NCBI GenBank assembly: GCA_965249215.1
Contig: CBDFLN010000002.1
Span: 1,240,001 to 1,304,000, forward strand
Direction: 5' to 3'
DNA from: G963667675 sp965249215
Lineage (GTDB): Bacteria; Chloroflexota; Dehalococcoidia; Lucifugimonadales; UBA3495
DNA length: 64,000 nt
The translations under genes and the position numbers were made by a program. Of this stretch, positions 17,327-26,240 are shown piece by piece. The first letter of the stretch is position 1. Each line of letters starts with the position of its first letter. The notes under the pieces are model-generated. The model saw only the letters and a list, made by a program, of their open reading frames with translations, had not been told where the DNA came from and ran no database searches.

Positions 17327-19372
17327 TTATATCTTCCAAGTTAGATAGAACGCTAGAATAATGGCCAGAGTGCCCAAGAAGACGAAAGACCCGTAAACCT
17401 GCACCTGGCCCGTCTGCAGCCGCCCTATGGCCGAGCCTGCGGTGCGGGACATCCAGCCCAGGGCATCCACCGCCCCGTCGACCACGTTCCGGTCCAGCCA
17501 ATCAATAGCCCCAGCGAACGCACGATAGAATCCCCGGCGCACTACTACGCCCTCGTAGAGAGCGTCCACGTAATATTTCTCCGTCAGCAGAGTGTGCACC
17601 GGCCTGATAGCCCAGGGCGGCCGCCGGCTGCCGGCCCGCAGCAGCCCATATAGCAGTCCGGCAATCCCCAGGCCCCCCAGCGCCGCCCCGGTGGAAATCA
17701 AGGCCATCCACCTGCTGAAGTCGTGCACCTCGAAATGGCCGGCCAGCACCGAACGCTCCAACCCCGTTAGCAGGAATTCATTGATCCAATGCCCGGGGAT
17801 GCCGATTTCTTTGTCCCACTGGGGATTGGCCAGATAGCCGGACACAACCGCCGCTATGCCCAAAACGATCATAGGGGCAACCATCACGACCGGCGACTCC
17901 CCCAGGTGGACGCCGCTGCCGTGGCCCGTCCCGTCTGCAACGGGCTCGTCCTTTTCCTCCATCTCCCTGTCCACCCCGCCGCGGAACCCCCCGTGGAAAG
18001 TCTGGTGGATCATCCTGAATGTGTAAAAGCCGGTCAGCACAACCCCCGCCAACAAAAGGCCGAAGGTAACCTGGCCCACCCACGGCTCCACCAGGCCGGC
18101 CCCGGTCCATACCCCCACCAGTATCTCGTCCTTGCTCCAGAAACCTGCCAGTGGGATAATCCCCACCAGGCTAAGCCCGCCGATTACCGTCAGGGCGTAG
18201 GTCCACGGCATCACCCGCCGCAGGCCGCCCATGTACCGCATGTCGAACGTGCCGGTGGCGTGGTTGACGCTGCCCGCACCCAGGAACAGTAGCGCCTTGA
18301 ACGACGCATGGGTAAACAGGTGGAAAATCGCCGGGCCGTAGGCTCCCACACCCAAAGCCGCCATCATGTACCCCAACTGGCTAATGGTGGAATAGGCCAT
18401 CACCCGCTTGATGTCATTGTTCACCAGGCCCATGGTCGCCGCCATAAACGCGGTGAAGCCCCCAATCAAAGCCACGACTGCCAGCGCATCGCCGGTCTGT
18501 TGGAACACCGGATAGAACCGGGCCACTAAGAACACCCCGGCGGCCACCATGGTCGCCGCGTGAATCAGGGCGCTTACCGGCGTCGGCCCCTCCATGGCGT
18601 CGGGCAGCCAGGAATGCAGCGGGAACTGCCCCGACTTGCCGGCCGCTCCGGCGAAAATCCCCAACGCCACCCAGGTCAACGCCATGCCGCCCAGGATGCC
18701 CGCACCGCCGATGGCCACCGGTTGAGCGGCGATCCAAATGTCCGGTATGTGGAATGCGTTTAGCCCCGCCGCCGCAAAGTCGTCCGCCTTGAAAAACAGG
18801 TAGAGGATTGCAATCAAAAATCCGACGTCGCCGATCCTGGTTACGATGAACGCCTTCTTCGCCGCCGCCGCCGCTGCCGGACGCTCATGCCAGAAACCTA
18901 TGAGCAAGTAAGACGACGCCCCCACCAGCTCCCAGAACACGTAGAGCTGAATGATGTTTGCCGACAGCACCAACCCCACCATCGAAGCGGTAAACAGCGA
19001 CATGTAGGCAAAATACCGTGAGTAGCCGTTGTCGCCCCGCATGTATCCCAGCGAGTAGACCTGCACCGCCAGGCTCACGCCGGTGACGACTATCAGCATG
19101 ATGGCCGTAAGCTGATCGGTCAGCAGGCCAAGCTCTATCGTCGCTGTCCCGACGTCCAGCCACTCGTAGGATGCAAACTCCAGATCGTGCCCCAGGGCCA
19201 CCGACCGCAGCGTCCACACCGACAGGCCCAGGGCCACTGCCAACGGCAGAACAAGGGCCAGGCCGCTTAGCAACGGATAACGTTTGAAGAATGGCCCGAT
19301 AATCAGGCTGATGACGGCGAAAGACCCCAGCGGCAAGCAGAAAATAGCCCAAATATAGGCTTCGCCGATCAT
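17327..19372 (-). CDS. nuoL: NADH-quinone oxidoreductase subunit L
   Basis: The largest membrane subunit (681 residues), with 14 or more antiporter helices and the long lateral helix extension typical of NuoL after about residue 500. Visible motifs are YVFWELVGASSYLLIGFW, KSGQFPLHSWLPDAMEGPTPVSALIHAATMVAAG (interrupted in the family only by conservative changes) and RVMAYSTISQLGYM. Its ATG directly abuts the stop of the small DUF2007-like gene, which implies translational coupling. Confidence 0.95.
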   Translation of the reverse strand: MIGEAYIWAIFCLPLGSFAVISLIIGPFFKRYPLLSGLALVLPLAVALGLSVWTLRSVALGHDLEFASYEWLDVGTATIELGLLTDQLTAIMLIVVTGVSLAVQVYSLGYMRGDNGYSRYFAYMSLFTASMVGLVLSANIIQLYVFWELVGASSYLLIGFWHERPAAAAAAKKAFIVTRIGDVGFLIAILYLFFKADDFAAAGLNAFHIPDIWIAAQPVAIGGAGILGGMALTWVALGIFAGAAGKSGQFPLHSWLPDAMEGPTPVSALIHAATMVAAGVFLVARFYPVFQQTGDALAVVALIGGFTAFMAATMGLVNNDIKRVMAYSTISQLGYMMAALGVGAYGPAIFHLFTHASFKALLFLGAGSVNHATGTFDMRYMGGLRRVMPWTYALTVIGGLSLVGIIPLAGFWSKDEILVGVWTGAGLVEPWVGQVTFGLLLAGVVLTGFYTFRMIHQTFHGGFRGGVDREMEEKDEPVADGTGHGSGVHLGESPVVMVAPMIVLGIAAVVSGYLANPQWDKEIGIPGHWINEFLLTGLERSVLAGHFEVHDFSRWMALISTGAALGGLGIAGLLYGLLRAGSRRPPWAIRPVHTLLTEKYYVDALYEGVVVRRGFYRAFAGAIDWLDRNVVDGAVDALGWMSRTAGSAIGRLQTGQVQVYGSFVFLGTLAIILAFYLTWKI

Positions 19373-19576
19373 CTACAGCTTCCTCACTATCTCTTCGGCC
19401 ACGTGCTCCCGCCCCTTGGGGACGTAAATCCGGAACGGCGCCCGCTCACCCCAGTCCCGGATATCCCCCTCGGGCAGAATACGGGTCGGCAGGCCCTCGC
19501 CCTCCAGCGCCTCTTTCCACATCTCCGCTATCATCAGGTTTGGCGCGCGCTTGAACTCGATCCACATCGCAGACAT
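19373..19576 (-). CDS. Small DUF2007-like protein inside the nuo operon
   Basis: A 67-residue soluble protein starting MSAMWIEFKRAPNLMIAEMWKEALEGEG. The pattern of a short strand, an A-E-M-W-K-E-x-L-E helix, and a C-terminal R-I-Y-V-P-x-x-x-x-x-x-A-x-E-I-V helix fits the DUF2007 'putative signal transducing protein' fold, which is PII-like in shape. It sits between nuoK and nuoL in the same orientation, with no gap to nuoL. Function is unknown; position suggests a role tied to complex I expression or assembly. Confidence 0.7.
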   Translation of the reverse strand: MSAMWIEFKRAPNLMIAEMWKEALEGEGLPTRILPEGDIRDWGERAPFRIYVPKGREHVAEEIVRKL

Positions 19577-19616
19577 AGGCTTCAGCCGTCAACCAACTGT
19601 CGGATCCGGCGGTTCA

Positions 19617-19946
19617 TCAGTTCCTGAGCTCCGTGGCCTCGGTCAAGTCCAGAGACTCGGTGGTCCGGTACATGGCGAACACTATCGCCAGCCCCAAGGC
19701 GATCTCCGCCGCCGCCACGGTAATAACGAACACTGCAAAGACCTGCCCCGTCAGCACGCTGCCGATGTTTTCCTGCAACGCTACCGGCGCCGCGTACTTG
19801 GCCAGGGCCACGAACGTCAGGTTGACCGCGTTGAACATCAACTCGATGGACATCAGCACAATCAGCACGTTGCGCCGGGCCAGCGCCCCGTATAGTCCGA
19901 TTGCGAAAATCGTCGCCGCAATGATGAGCATTGCTTCGAAGGACAC
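19617..19946 (-). CDS. nuoK: NADH-quinone oxidoreductase subunit K
   Basis: A 109-residue subunit with three membrane helices. The second helix carries the conserved Glu in VLIVLMSIELMFNAVNL, and the third carries VFVITVAAAEIALGLAIV, both involved in proton translocation. Length is typical. It begins 5 bases after nuoJ. Confidence 0.94.
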   Translation of the reverse strand: MSFEAMLIIAATIFAIGLYGALARRNVLIVLMSIELMFNAVNLTFVALAKYAAPVALQENIGSVLTGQVFAVFVITVAAAEIALGLAIVFAMYRTTESLDLTEATELRN

Positions 19947-19951
19947 CGACG

Positions 19952-20548
19952 CTACCCCTCAGACCCAGGCGGCTGGGGTCTCACCAGCGCCAGCGCGCCG
20001 ATGACGGCGGCCAGCAGCAGCACCGACACTGCTTCGAATGCGAGCACGAAGTCCCCAATCAGCAAATCGGCCAGGCCCGCCTGGCTGGCCGCTTCTTGTT
20101 CCTGCTCACTGTCGAACCCGGCCTCCTCCAGCGCCTCCGGAGACACGTTGCTCACGGATTGGGTCTGCACCAGGTTCACCCGCTCCTGCTCGTCCTCGGG
20201 AATCAGGTTCCAATTGGTATCCGTAGCCACAAATGCCACGGTGGCCAAAAGCAAGGCAGCGAAGAGCGCCGCCGGTATCTGCAGCCGGTTGGGCAGGTTG
20301 CCCCGCTGCACGTCCCTGGTGAGCATCACTGCGAAGATTATCAGTATCGATATCGCGCCGGCGTAAATCAGCACCTGCACCACGGCCAGGAACTCCGCGC
20401 TCAGCATCACGAAGAATCCCGCCACCGCAACGAAGACAACTATCAGCAACAACGCCGCCCGGAAAAGGTCTCGCGTCAAGACCACTCCCAGTGCGGCGCC
20501 TACGGAAATCACCCCCAGGAACCAGAAGACGATGTCCTGGAACAGCAT
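19952..20548 (-). CDS. nuoJ: NADH-quinone oxidoreductase subunit J
   Basis: A 198-residue membrane subunit with about five helices. The family segment FVMLSAEFLAVVQVLIYAGAISILIIFAVML contains the pi-bulge helix conserved in NuoJ. A hydrophilic insertion rich in Glu and Gln lies near residues 105-155 between the last two helices. Its start directly abuts the nuoI stop. Confidence 0.93.
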   Translation of the reverse strand: MLFQDIVFWFLGVISVGAALGVVLTRDLFRAALLLIVVFVAVAGFFVMLSAEFLAVVQVLIYAGAISILIIFAVMLTRDVQRGNLPNRLQIPAALFAALLLATVAFVATDTNWNLIPEDEQERVNLVQTQSVSNVSPEALEEAGFDSEQEQEAASQAGLADLLIGDFVLAFEAVSVLLLAAVIGALALVRPQPPGSEG

Positions 20549-21220
20549 CTAGACGGCTTCCTCAGCCGAAGCTGGCTTGGACCTCTCCTCGTTCCCGGTG
20601 GCCTGGGCTGAATCAGCCGGACTCTCCCCCTCCGCGGGGGAGATGGTCTCGCCTTGTCCCTTGGTTGGGCCCTCGGTCAGCCGCATCCCGGCCTTCTCCC
20701 GTTGGTGCCACGGCCAGGACTCCCGGCCCACCTGTTTCCAGTCCAGCGGTTGTCCGCCTCTGGGGTCATATCCGGCGTTTTCCAACTGGGGCCTGAAGAA
20801 GTTGCTGGGGTGCTTCTCCGCCGACCTCAGCTGGTCCAGCCCGATCATCATCCCTTTGCGGGAATACTGCCCCTGCTCGAAGCCGCTGCCCATGAACAGC
20901 GCGTCGTAAGGGCAGGCTTCCACGCATAAGCCGCAGAACATGCACCGGGCAATATCAATGTCGAAGACCTCGAGCAGGTACTTGTCTCCCTCTTTCGGAG
21001 CCGTCTCGCTGGGGCTCGTGACGATCTTGATGATTCCCAAGGGACAATACTTGGCGCATGAAGCGCAGCCCGTGCACCGTTCCTCGTACCAGACGAACTC
21101 CTCGCCGCGAAACCGCGGGTGCTGCTTCAGCCGCTCTTCCGGGTACTGCACCGTGAACGGCTTCTTGGTCAAGTTCCTCAACGTGACCATCAGCCCCTTG
21201 ATCATTTCCAGGCCGTACAT
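20549..21220 (-). CDS. nuoI: NADH-quinone oxidoreductase subunit I (2x[4Fe-4S])
   Basis: A ferredoxin-like subunit with two [4Fe-4S] motifs, CTGCASCAKYCP and CMFCGLCVEACP, that carry electrons toward the quinone site. The ATG at 21220 (MYGLEMIKGL) is one base after the nuoH stop and is preferred over an upstream in-frame start inside nuoH. A C-terminal low-complexity tail of about 40 residues, rich in Glu, Ser, Ala and Pro, is unusual for NuoI. Predicted length is 223 residues. Confidence 0.94.
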   Translation of the reverse strand: MYGLEMIKGLMVTLRNLTKKPFTVQYPEERLKQHPRFRGEEFVWYEERCTGCASCAKYCPLGIIKIVTSPSETAPKEGDKYLLEVFDIDIARCMFCGLCVEACPYDALFMGSGFEQGQYSRKGMMIGLDQLRSAEKHPSNFFRPQLENAGYDPRGGQPLDWKQVGRESWPWHQREKAGMRLTEGPTKGQGETISPAEGESPADSAQATGNEERSKPASAEEAV

Positions 21221-21221
21221 G

Positions 21222-22451
21222 CTACGCCGTCCCTCCTGGTTCCACTGCCGCCGGACTGCCCGAGACAGCCTGACTCCGGCCAGACGCAAGTCCGCGTTTG
21301 TCTTTGACCAGGTTGCTGAACAGGACTATGCAAACCACGGTCAACGGCAGGTTGATGCCGGTCATAATCCACAGGTCTCCCGTGCTCAGGGCGCCCGCGG
21401 CGTTCCTTAAGAAGTACACTTCCAGGGTGGTGGCCAGCAGGTTGATCATGCTTAACGGCAGCAGGAACTTCCAGGCCAGGCCCATCAGTTGGTCTATGCG
21501 CAGCCTTGGCAGAGTTGCCCTCACCCAGGTGAACACGAAGATCACCGCCATGAGCTTCAACAAAAACCAGAACCAGCCGATGTAGCTCGAAGCCGGGCCC
21601 GACCAGCCGCTCAGGAAGAAGGTCACCACCAGCGCCGCCGCCACCAGAGTGGCTCCGAATTCCGCCGCTTGGATCACGGCAAACTTAACCCCGCTGAATT
21701 CGATGTGGAACCCGGCAATCAACTCCGATTCCGCCTCCGCCACGTCGAAGGGTGTGCGGTTGAGCTCCGCAGATGTCCCCGCCAGGAACACGAAAAGCGC
21801 CGCCGGTTGCACCAGCAGGAAGGGGACGGTCTGGGCCGCCACCACGTCCGCCAGCGACATGGAACCCGCCACTAGCACCACTCCAAGCAACGACAGCACC
21901 ACCGGAATTTCGTAACTTATCAGCACCGCCACGCCCCGGGCCGCGCCGAACATGGCAAAGCGGTTGTTGGACGCCCAGCCGGCCACGAAAATCGCCACCG
22001 TGGTCAGCGACCCCAGCGCCAGCACATAGAGCACCCCCACGTTCAGGTTGGCCAGGGCGGTGTCCTTGGCGAAGGGCACCACCGCTAAGACCAGCAACAC
22101 TGGCATCAGCATGAGGACCGGGGCCATGAAGAACGCCAGCTTGTCCGCGTTGGCCGGCGTCAGGTCTTCTTTCAGCAACAACTTCACAACGTCGGCTATG
22201 GGCTGGAACAGACCGAAGGGTCCCCAGCGGTTGGGGCCGATGCGGTTTTGCATCCGCCCAATTATCCGCCGTTCCGCCCACGACAGCATCGCTGCTCCCA
22301 GCAGCACCATGTTCACCAGTATGAAAATGATGGCCAGCCCTGCCACCGCGTAAGCCAGCCCGCAGGGCAACACCTGCCCTACCCACTCGTAGATTACCCT
22401 GTACAGCAGGGTGTCGTGCAGGATGTTGTCCGGTCCGAGGGCGCAGTTCAA
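21222..22451 (-). CDS. nuoH: NADH-quinone oxidoreductase subunit H
   Basis: A 409-residue membrane subunit forming much of the quinone chamber. It has the family signature ERRIIGRMQNRIGPNRWGP and the acidic loop AELNRTPFDVAEAESELIAGFH. A short hydrophilic C-terminal tail is present. The TTG start overlaps the nuoD stop by four bases (TTGA). In operons with the full 14-subunit set, nuoE, nuoF and nuoG would lie between nuoD and nuoH; here no space exists. Confidence 0.95.
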   Translation of the reverse strand: MNCALGPDNILHDTLLYRVIYEWVGQVLPCGLAYAVAGLAIIFILVNMVLLGAAMLSWAERRIIGRMQNRIGPNRWGPFGLFQPIADVVKLLLKEDLTPANADKLAFFMAPVLMLMPVLLVLAVVPFAKDTALANLNVGVLYVLALGSLTTVAIFVAGWASNNRFAMFGAARGVAVLISYEIPVVLSLLGVVLVAGSMSLADVVAAQTVPFLLVQPAALFVFLAGTSAELNRTPFDVAEAESELIAGFHIEFSGVKFAVIQAAEFGATLVAAALVVTFFLSGWSGPASSYIGWFWFLLKLMAVIFVFTWVRATLPRLRIDQLMGLAWKFLLPLSMINLLATTLEVYFLRNAAGALSTGDLWIMTGINLPLTVVCIVLFSNLVKDKRGLASGRSQAVSGSPAAVEPGGTA

Positions 22452-23554
22452 CGGTCGACCTCTCCCATGTTAATGTCGACGCTGCCCAGGGTCACGATCA
22501 TGTCCGCCAGCCTCCAGCCGACCAGCAGGTGCTCGGTGACCGTCAGGTTAATCAACGAAGGCGACCGTATCTTCATCCTGTATGGGCTGATTCCTCCGTC
22601 GCTCACCATGTAGAAGGCCAGTTCGCCCTTCGAGGCTTCCACCCTGGCGTAGGTCTCTGCGCCGGGTTCGGGCCTGACCAGTAGCGGAAGCTCCAACCGC
22701 ACCGGGCCGGGCTCTATCTGCTCTACGCACTGCTCTATGATGCGGGCGCTCTGGTGGATTTCCTGGAACCGTACCCAAAACCGGTCGTAGTTGTCGCCGT
22801 TGCTGCCGACCGGCACGTCGAACTCCACCCGGTCGTAAACGTCGTACGGTTCCATTTTTCGCCAGTCCCACGCCAGTCCGCTGGCCCGCAGCACCGGCCC
22901 GCTGACCGAGCCGTTTATTGCCTTGTCCAGGGGCAATGGGCTGACGCCCCGCGTGCGGATCAGCACTATCTCGTTTTCCAGCACCAACTGCTCTATCTCG
23001 CTGAACTCCGACCGGAACATTTGCATAAACTCGTCAAGGGCCGGCCAGAAGTCATCCGGCGCGTCGTAGAACACTCCCCCCGGCCGGGCGTAGCTCACGG
23101 TGACCCTCGCACCGCACAGCATCTCGAACAGGTCCAGGATTCTCTCCCTGGTCCTGAAGCAGTACATCAACGGAGTGACCAGGGCCCCCAGGTCTTGCAC
23201 GAAAAAGCCGATGCCGATCAGGTGGCTCGCTATTCGTTGCAGCTCCGAGGCTATCGTCCGCAGGTATTGCCCCCTGAGCGGCGCTTCCACACCCAGCAGC
23301 CGCTCCACGCCCAGGCAGTAACCCTGGTTATTTATCATGGAAGAAACATAGTCAAGCCGGTCGGTCAGAGTGACGATGTGGGTGTAATTGCGAGACTCGG
23401 CCAGCTTCTCGGTGCCCCGGTGCAGATACCCGAAGACCGGTTCCACCTCCAATATCTCTTCGCCGTCGAAGGTCACCCGTAGGCGAAACACCCCGTGGGT
23501 GCTGGGGTGATGCGGCCCCACGTTGACCGTCATTGGTTCGGTGCGAATCGGCAT
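22448..23554 (-). CDS. nuoD: NADH-quinone oxidoreductase subunit D
   Basis: The 49-kDa-type quinone-site subunit, 368 residues. It begins with the conserved NVGPHHPSTHGVFRL, has GYLHRGTEKLAE and Y..R.D.V..M.N, and ends with the family tail ITLGSVDINMGEVDR (here starting IVTLGSVD). It lies 7 bases after nuoC. Confidence 0.95.
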   Translation of the reverse strand: MPIRTEPMTVNVGPHHPSTHGVFRLRVTFDGEEILEVEPVFGYLHRGTEKLAESRNYTHIVTLTDRLDYVSSMINNQGYCLGVERLLGVEAPLRGQYLRTIASELQRIASHLIGIGFFVQDLGALVTPLMYCFRTRERILDLFEMLCGARVTVSYARPGGVFYDAPDDFWPALDEFMQMFRSEFSEIEQLVLENEIVLIRTRGVSPLPLDKAINGSVSGPVLRASGLAWDWRKMEPYDVYDRVEFDVPVGSNGDNYDRFWVRFQEIHQSARIIEQCVEQIEPGPVRLELPLLVRPEPGAETYARVEASKGELAFYMVSDGGISPYRMKIRSPSLINLTVTEHLLVGWRLADMIVTLGSVDINMGEVDR

Positions 23555-23561
23555 GCGACAG

Positions 23562-24005
23562 CTACAGGTAGTCCTTACGCAGGGGATGGCCTTCGTAGCC
23601 TTCCCACAGCATGATGCGTTTCATATTCGGGTGGCCTGCAAAGCGCACGCCCATCAGGTCCCACACCTCCCGTTCCTGGAAGTCCGCTCCGCGCCAGACG
23701 CCGTAGACCGAGGGCAGCGACAGGTCCTCCCGTCCGTATACTTTGGTCTTGACCACGGCGCTATGCTGCTGCCGCAGCGAGGTCAGGTGATATACCACTT
23801 GGAAATGCTCGACGTAGTCGACGGCGCTAATCGAATTCAAGAAGTCCATGTCGAGGTCGGGGTCGTCGTGCAAGAAGCGGGCTGCCTCGGCGATCCGTTC
23901 CGCCCTGACCCATACCTCGCTCTCTGTCCACTCATCCACCGAGTCGGGAACCGCTGACTGCAATCTTTCCGCCAGTTCACCGCCCGGCAGGGGCCGCACC
24001 GCCAT
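23562..24005 (-). CDS. nuoC: NADH-quinone oxidoreductase subunit C
   Basis: A 30-kDa-type subunit of 147 residues. The diagnostic segment is FQEREVWDLMGVRFAGHPNMKRIMLWEGYEGHPLRKDY. The ATG at 24005 overlaps the nuoB stop by one base (TGATG). The open frame extends further upstream inside nuoB, but that sequence is not NuoC-like, so this start is chosen. Confidence 0.93.
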   Translation of the reverse strand: MAVRPLPGGELAERLQSAVPDSVDEWTESEVWVRAERIAEAARFLHDDPDLDMDFLNSISAVDYVEHFQVVYHLTSLRQQHSAVVKTKVYGREDLSLPSVYGVWRGADFQEREVWDLMGVRFAGHPNMKRIMLWEGYEGHPLRKDYL

Positions 24006-24664
24006 CAGGCCTGTTCTCCGCCGGTTCGTTGCGGCGCGTTGTGGACCCCGGCCCGCGGACCCCGCAGGTTGTTGTACTTCTTGATTTTTTCGTGCAGGGC
24101 CATGATGCCGTATAACAGCGCGTCGGGCCTGGGAGGACAGCCTGGCACGTACACGTCCACCGGAATTATATGGTCCACCCCCGGCACCACGCTGTATGAG
24201 CCAAAATACGGCCCCCCGCTGGTGGCGCAGACCCCCATGGAAATCACCCACTTGGGGTCGCCCATCTGGTCGTAGATGCGCTGTATCGGCGGGGCCATCT
24301 TCCACGTCACCGTGCCCGCTACAATCATCAGATCGGCCTGCCTTGGGGATGCCCTGAAGACCTCCATGCCGAACCGGGAGATGTCGAACCTGCCCATGGC
24401 CGTCGCCATCATTTCGAAGGCGCAGCAGGCCAGCCCGAAGCTAACCGGCCACAGGGCCGACTTCCGGCTCCAGTTCACCAGGGCGTCCACCGACGTCACC
24501 AGAATGTTCTTCTTCAGGTCGTCTGGGACTTCGATCAGCGGCTCCGCCAGCGGCGAAGTGGCGGTGTCTTTCAGGTGCTGCACGGCCCCGCCTTCGTCCT
24601 GGTCCAGGCCCCATGTCCTGGCATGAAGCGGGCCGTCCCCTTTAGATATTTCCATCGCTCCCAA
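24005..24664 (-). CDS. nuoB: NADH-quinone oxidoreductase subunit B ([4Fe-4S] N2)
   Basis: A 219-residue subunit carrying cluster N2. It has FGLACCAFEMMA with tandem cysteines, GTVTWKMAPPIQRIYDQM, a later Cys in MGVCATSGG and VPGCPPRPDALLYGIMAL. The N-terminal extension of about 45 residues before VDALVNWSRK is longer than usual. It is followed by nuoC with a one-base overlap and preceded by nuoA with a 3-base gap. Confidence 0.95.
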   Translation of the reverse strand: MGAMEISKGDGPLHARTWGLDQDEGGAVQHLKDTATSPLAEPLIEVPDDLKKNILVTSVDALVNWSRKSALWPVSFGLACCAFEMMATAMGRFDISRFGMEVFRASPRQADLMIVAGTVTWKMAPPIQRIYDQMGDPKWVISMGVCATSGGPYFGSYSVVPGVDHIIPVDVYVPGCPPRPDALLYGIMALHEKIKKYNNLRGPRAGVHNAPQRTGGEQA

Positions 24665-24667
24665 CCC

Positions 24668-25051
24668 TCAGCCCCACTCCAGGTCTCGCTTGCGCCAGGC
24701 GTATGCCCATCCCACCAGCAGGATCATGACAAAGGCGGCCATCTCAACCATGGCGAACAACTCCAAGCTCAGAAACTTGGTCGCCCACGGATACAGGAAG
24801 ACCACCTCCACGTCGAACACCACGAACAGGATGGCATACATGTAATACCGAAAGTTGTACTGGCTCCACCTTCCCCCGATTGGCTGCACGCCGCACTCAT
24901 ATGTCTCCAGCTTCACCGCAGTGGGGTTGTTGGGACGGAGGCCCAGCTTCGACGACATCCAGGACATCAGCAACATGCTGGTGGGGACGATGAAAGAAAC
25001 GGCGACAAAGATGGCAACCAACCCATACTGGCGGAAATAGTCGTCTAACAT
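24668..25051 (-). CDS. nuoA: NADH-quinone oxidoreductase subunit A
   Basis: A 127-residue subunit with three membrane helices, first gene of the nuo operon. It shows the loop YECGVQPIGGRWSQYNFRYYMYAILFVVFDVEVVFLYPWA, of which the acidic ECG and FDVE residues are conserved. The ATG at 25051 (MLDDYFRQYG) is chosen over an upstream in-frame start that would add non-homologous residues. Confidence 0.94.
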   Translation of the reverse strand: MLDDYFRQYGLVAIFVAVSFIVPTSMLLMSWMSSKLGLRPNNPTAVKLETYECGVQPIGGRWSQYNFRYYMYAILFVVFDVEVVFLYPWATKFLSLELFAMVEMAAFVMILLVGWAYAWRKRDLEWG

Positions 25052-25099
25052 GAGCGCTTGCCCGGAGAGAGTCTTGAACAGAGTCTTGTTCGGGTTGAA

Positions 25100-25108
25100 A
25101 TTATAACA
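25100..25108 (-). promoter_or_regulatory. Extended -10 promoter element for the nuo operon
   Basis: On the minus strand this reads TGTTATAAT, a consensus extended -10, 49 bases before the nuoA start. No strong -35 is seen, as expected for extended -10 promoters. Confidence 0.5.
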
Positions 25109-25344
25109 TAGGCGGGCTCCTATCGATAGTGAAATCCCGCACAAAGATAGTTGCCAACACACGCTATAGGTCTCCGCTCCTCCCTATGACACATGGCCCT
25201 TGCGCCGTCGTGCAGCCCTGCCTATTATGTCCTTAGGCGCAGTCGAAGCCGCACCAAGGCCACTGGACCGCCGCCCAAGCCAATGGCCCAAAATGGCTCA
25301 GAACGGCTCAGAATGTCTCAGGTATCAAAAAACCCGCCATCCGT

Positions 25345-25459
25345 CCCAATACGGGCAAGGGTGCCCGCCAAACCCCAGTACGGGCATGGGCCCCCGCCAA
25401 ACCCCAGTACGGGCATGGGCCCCCGCCGAACCCCAGTACGGGCATGGGCCCCGCCAAAC
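25345..25459. repeat. 29-bp direct tandem repeat, four copies
   Basis: Units start at 25345 (degenerate), 25374, 25403 and 25432 (28 bp). The core is CCCAGTACGGGCATGGGC followed by CCCCGCCAAAC. Copies are back to back without spacers, so this is not a CRISPR array. It occupies most of the 509-base gap between nuoA and rdgB. Confidence 0.85.
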
Positions 25460-25462
25460 GTC

Positions 25463-25482
25463 ATTCCCGCGCAGGCGGGAAT
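25463..25482. repeat. Short inverted repeat ATTCCCGC-GCAG-GCGGGAAT
   Basis: Perfect 8-bp arms around a 4-base loop, directly after the 29-bp repeats. It fits the pattern ATTCCC-N8-GGGAAT, the same pattern as the dispersed dRS3 repeats of Neisseria. It could be a dispersed repeat or a hairpin downstream of nearby transcripts. Confidence 0.6.
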
Positions 25483-25560
25483 CTAACCATGAGACCCCGC
25501 CACCAACCCGGTAGGGGCGAAAAATCTGTCGCCCGCCCTTGAAGACCGGCTGACTAGCTA

Positions 25561-26208
25561 ATGCCTCGACCCAAACTCCTCATTGCCACCCACAATCCAG
25601 GCAAGATCCGGGAATACCGCGCCCTGCTTGGCGACGTCCTTTTCGAGTTGGTCTCCCTCTCCGACGCGGGCATCACGGAAGAGGTCGAAGAGACCGGCAG
25701 TACGTTTGAAGCCAATGCACGCTTGAAGGCCTGCGGATATGCAGCCCTGAGCCGGCTGACAACCCTGGCCGACGATTCGGGCCTTGAAGTCGACGCCTTG
25801 GACGGCCAGCCCGGTGTCCGTTCTGCCCGCTACGGCGAAGACACCGTAGATCAAGATGCGTCAGGGAAGCTTTCAGACCACGACAGGGTAACCCTGCTAT
25901 TGCGCAACCTGGATGGGGTACCCTGGGACCGCCGCACTGCCCGCTTCCGCTGCGTCATCGCCATCGCCGGCCCTCCGACAGTCAAGGCAACCCCAGACCA
26001 CCCTGCCCTTTTGGAAGGCTCCGTCGAGGGAGTGATACAATATGAGCCTATGGGCAATGACGGCTTCGGCTACGACCCGGTCTTCTACCTCCCTTCCTAC
26101 CGCCTGACCATGGCACAACTCCCCTTGGAGGAGAAAAACCGCATCAGTCACCGGGCCCAGGCGGCCCAAAAGGCCGTCCAACTGCTCCATCGATGGAGCG
26201 GAGAATGA
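25561..26208 (+). CDS. rdgB: dITP/XTP pyrophosphatase (RdgB/HAM1)
   Basis: A house-cleaning enzyme that hydrolyses non-canonical purine NTPs (dITP, XTP) to monophosphates, keeping them out of DNA and RNA. The 215-residue protein has LLIATHNPGKIREYR, the ETGSTFEANARLKA segment, LADDSGLEVDALDGQPGVRSARY, and the C-terminal GNDGFGYDPVFY and ISHRAQAAQKA. Length is normal. It is followed by moaA after 32 bases and may be cotranscribed. Confidence 0.95.
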   Translation: MPRPKLLIATHNPGKIREYRALLGDVLFELVSLSDAGITEEVEETGSTFEANARLKACGYAALSRLTTLADDSGLEVDALDGQPGVRSARYGEDTVDQDASGKLSDHDRVTLLLRNLDGVPWDRRTARFRCVIAIAGPPTVKATPDHPALLEGSVEGVIQYEPMGNDGFGYDPVFYLPSYRLTMAQLPLEEKNRISHRAQAAQKAVQLLHRWSGE

Positions 26209-26240
26209 TCGCTGATTACTACCGAGGGTAAGTTCGACCA

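Noticed and set aside
25345..25459. CRISPR array
   Set aside because: The 29-bp units are back to back with no spacers and no cas genes are nearby.
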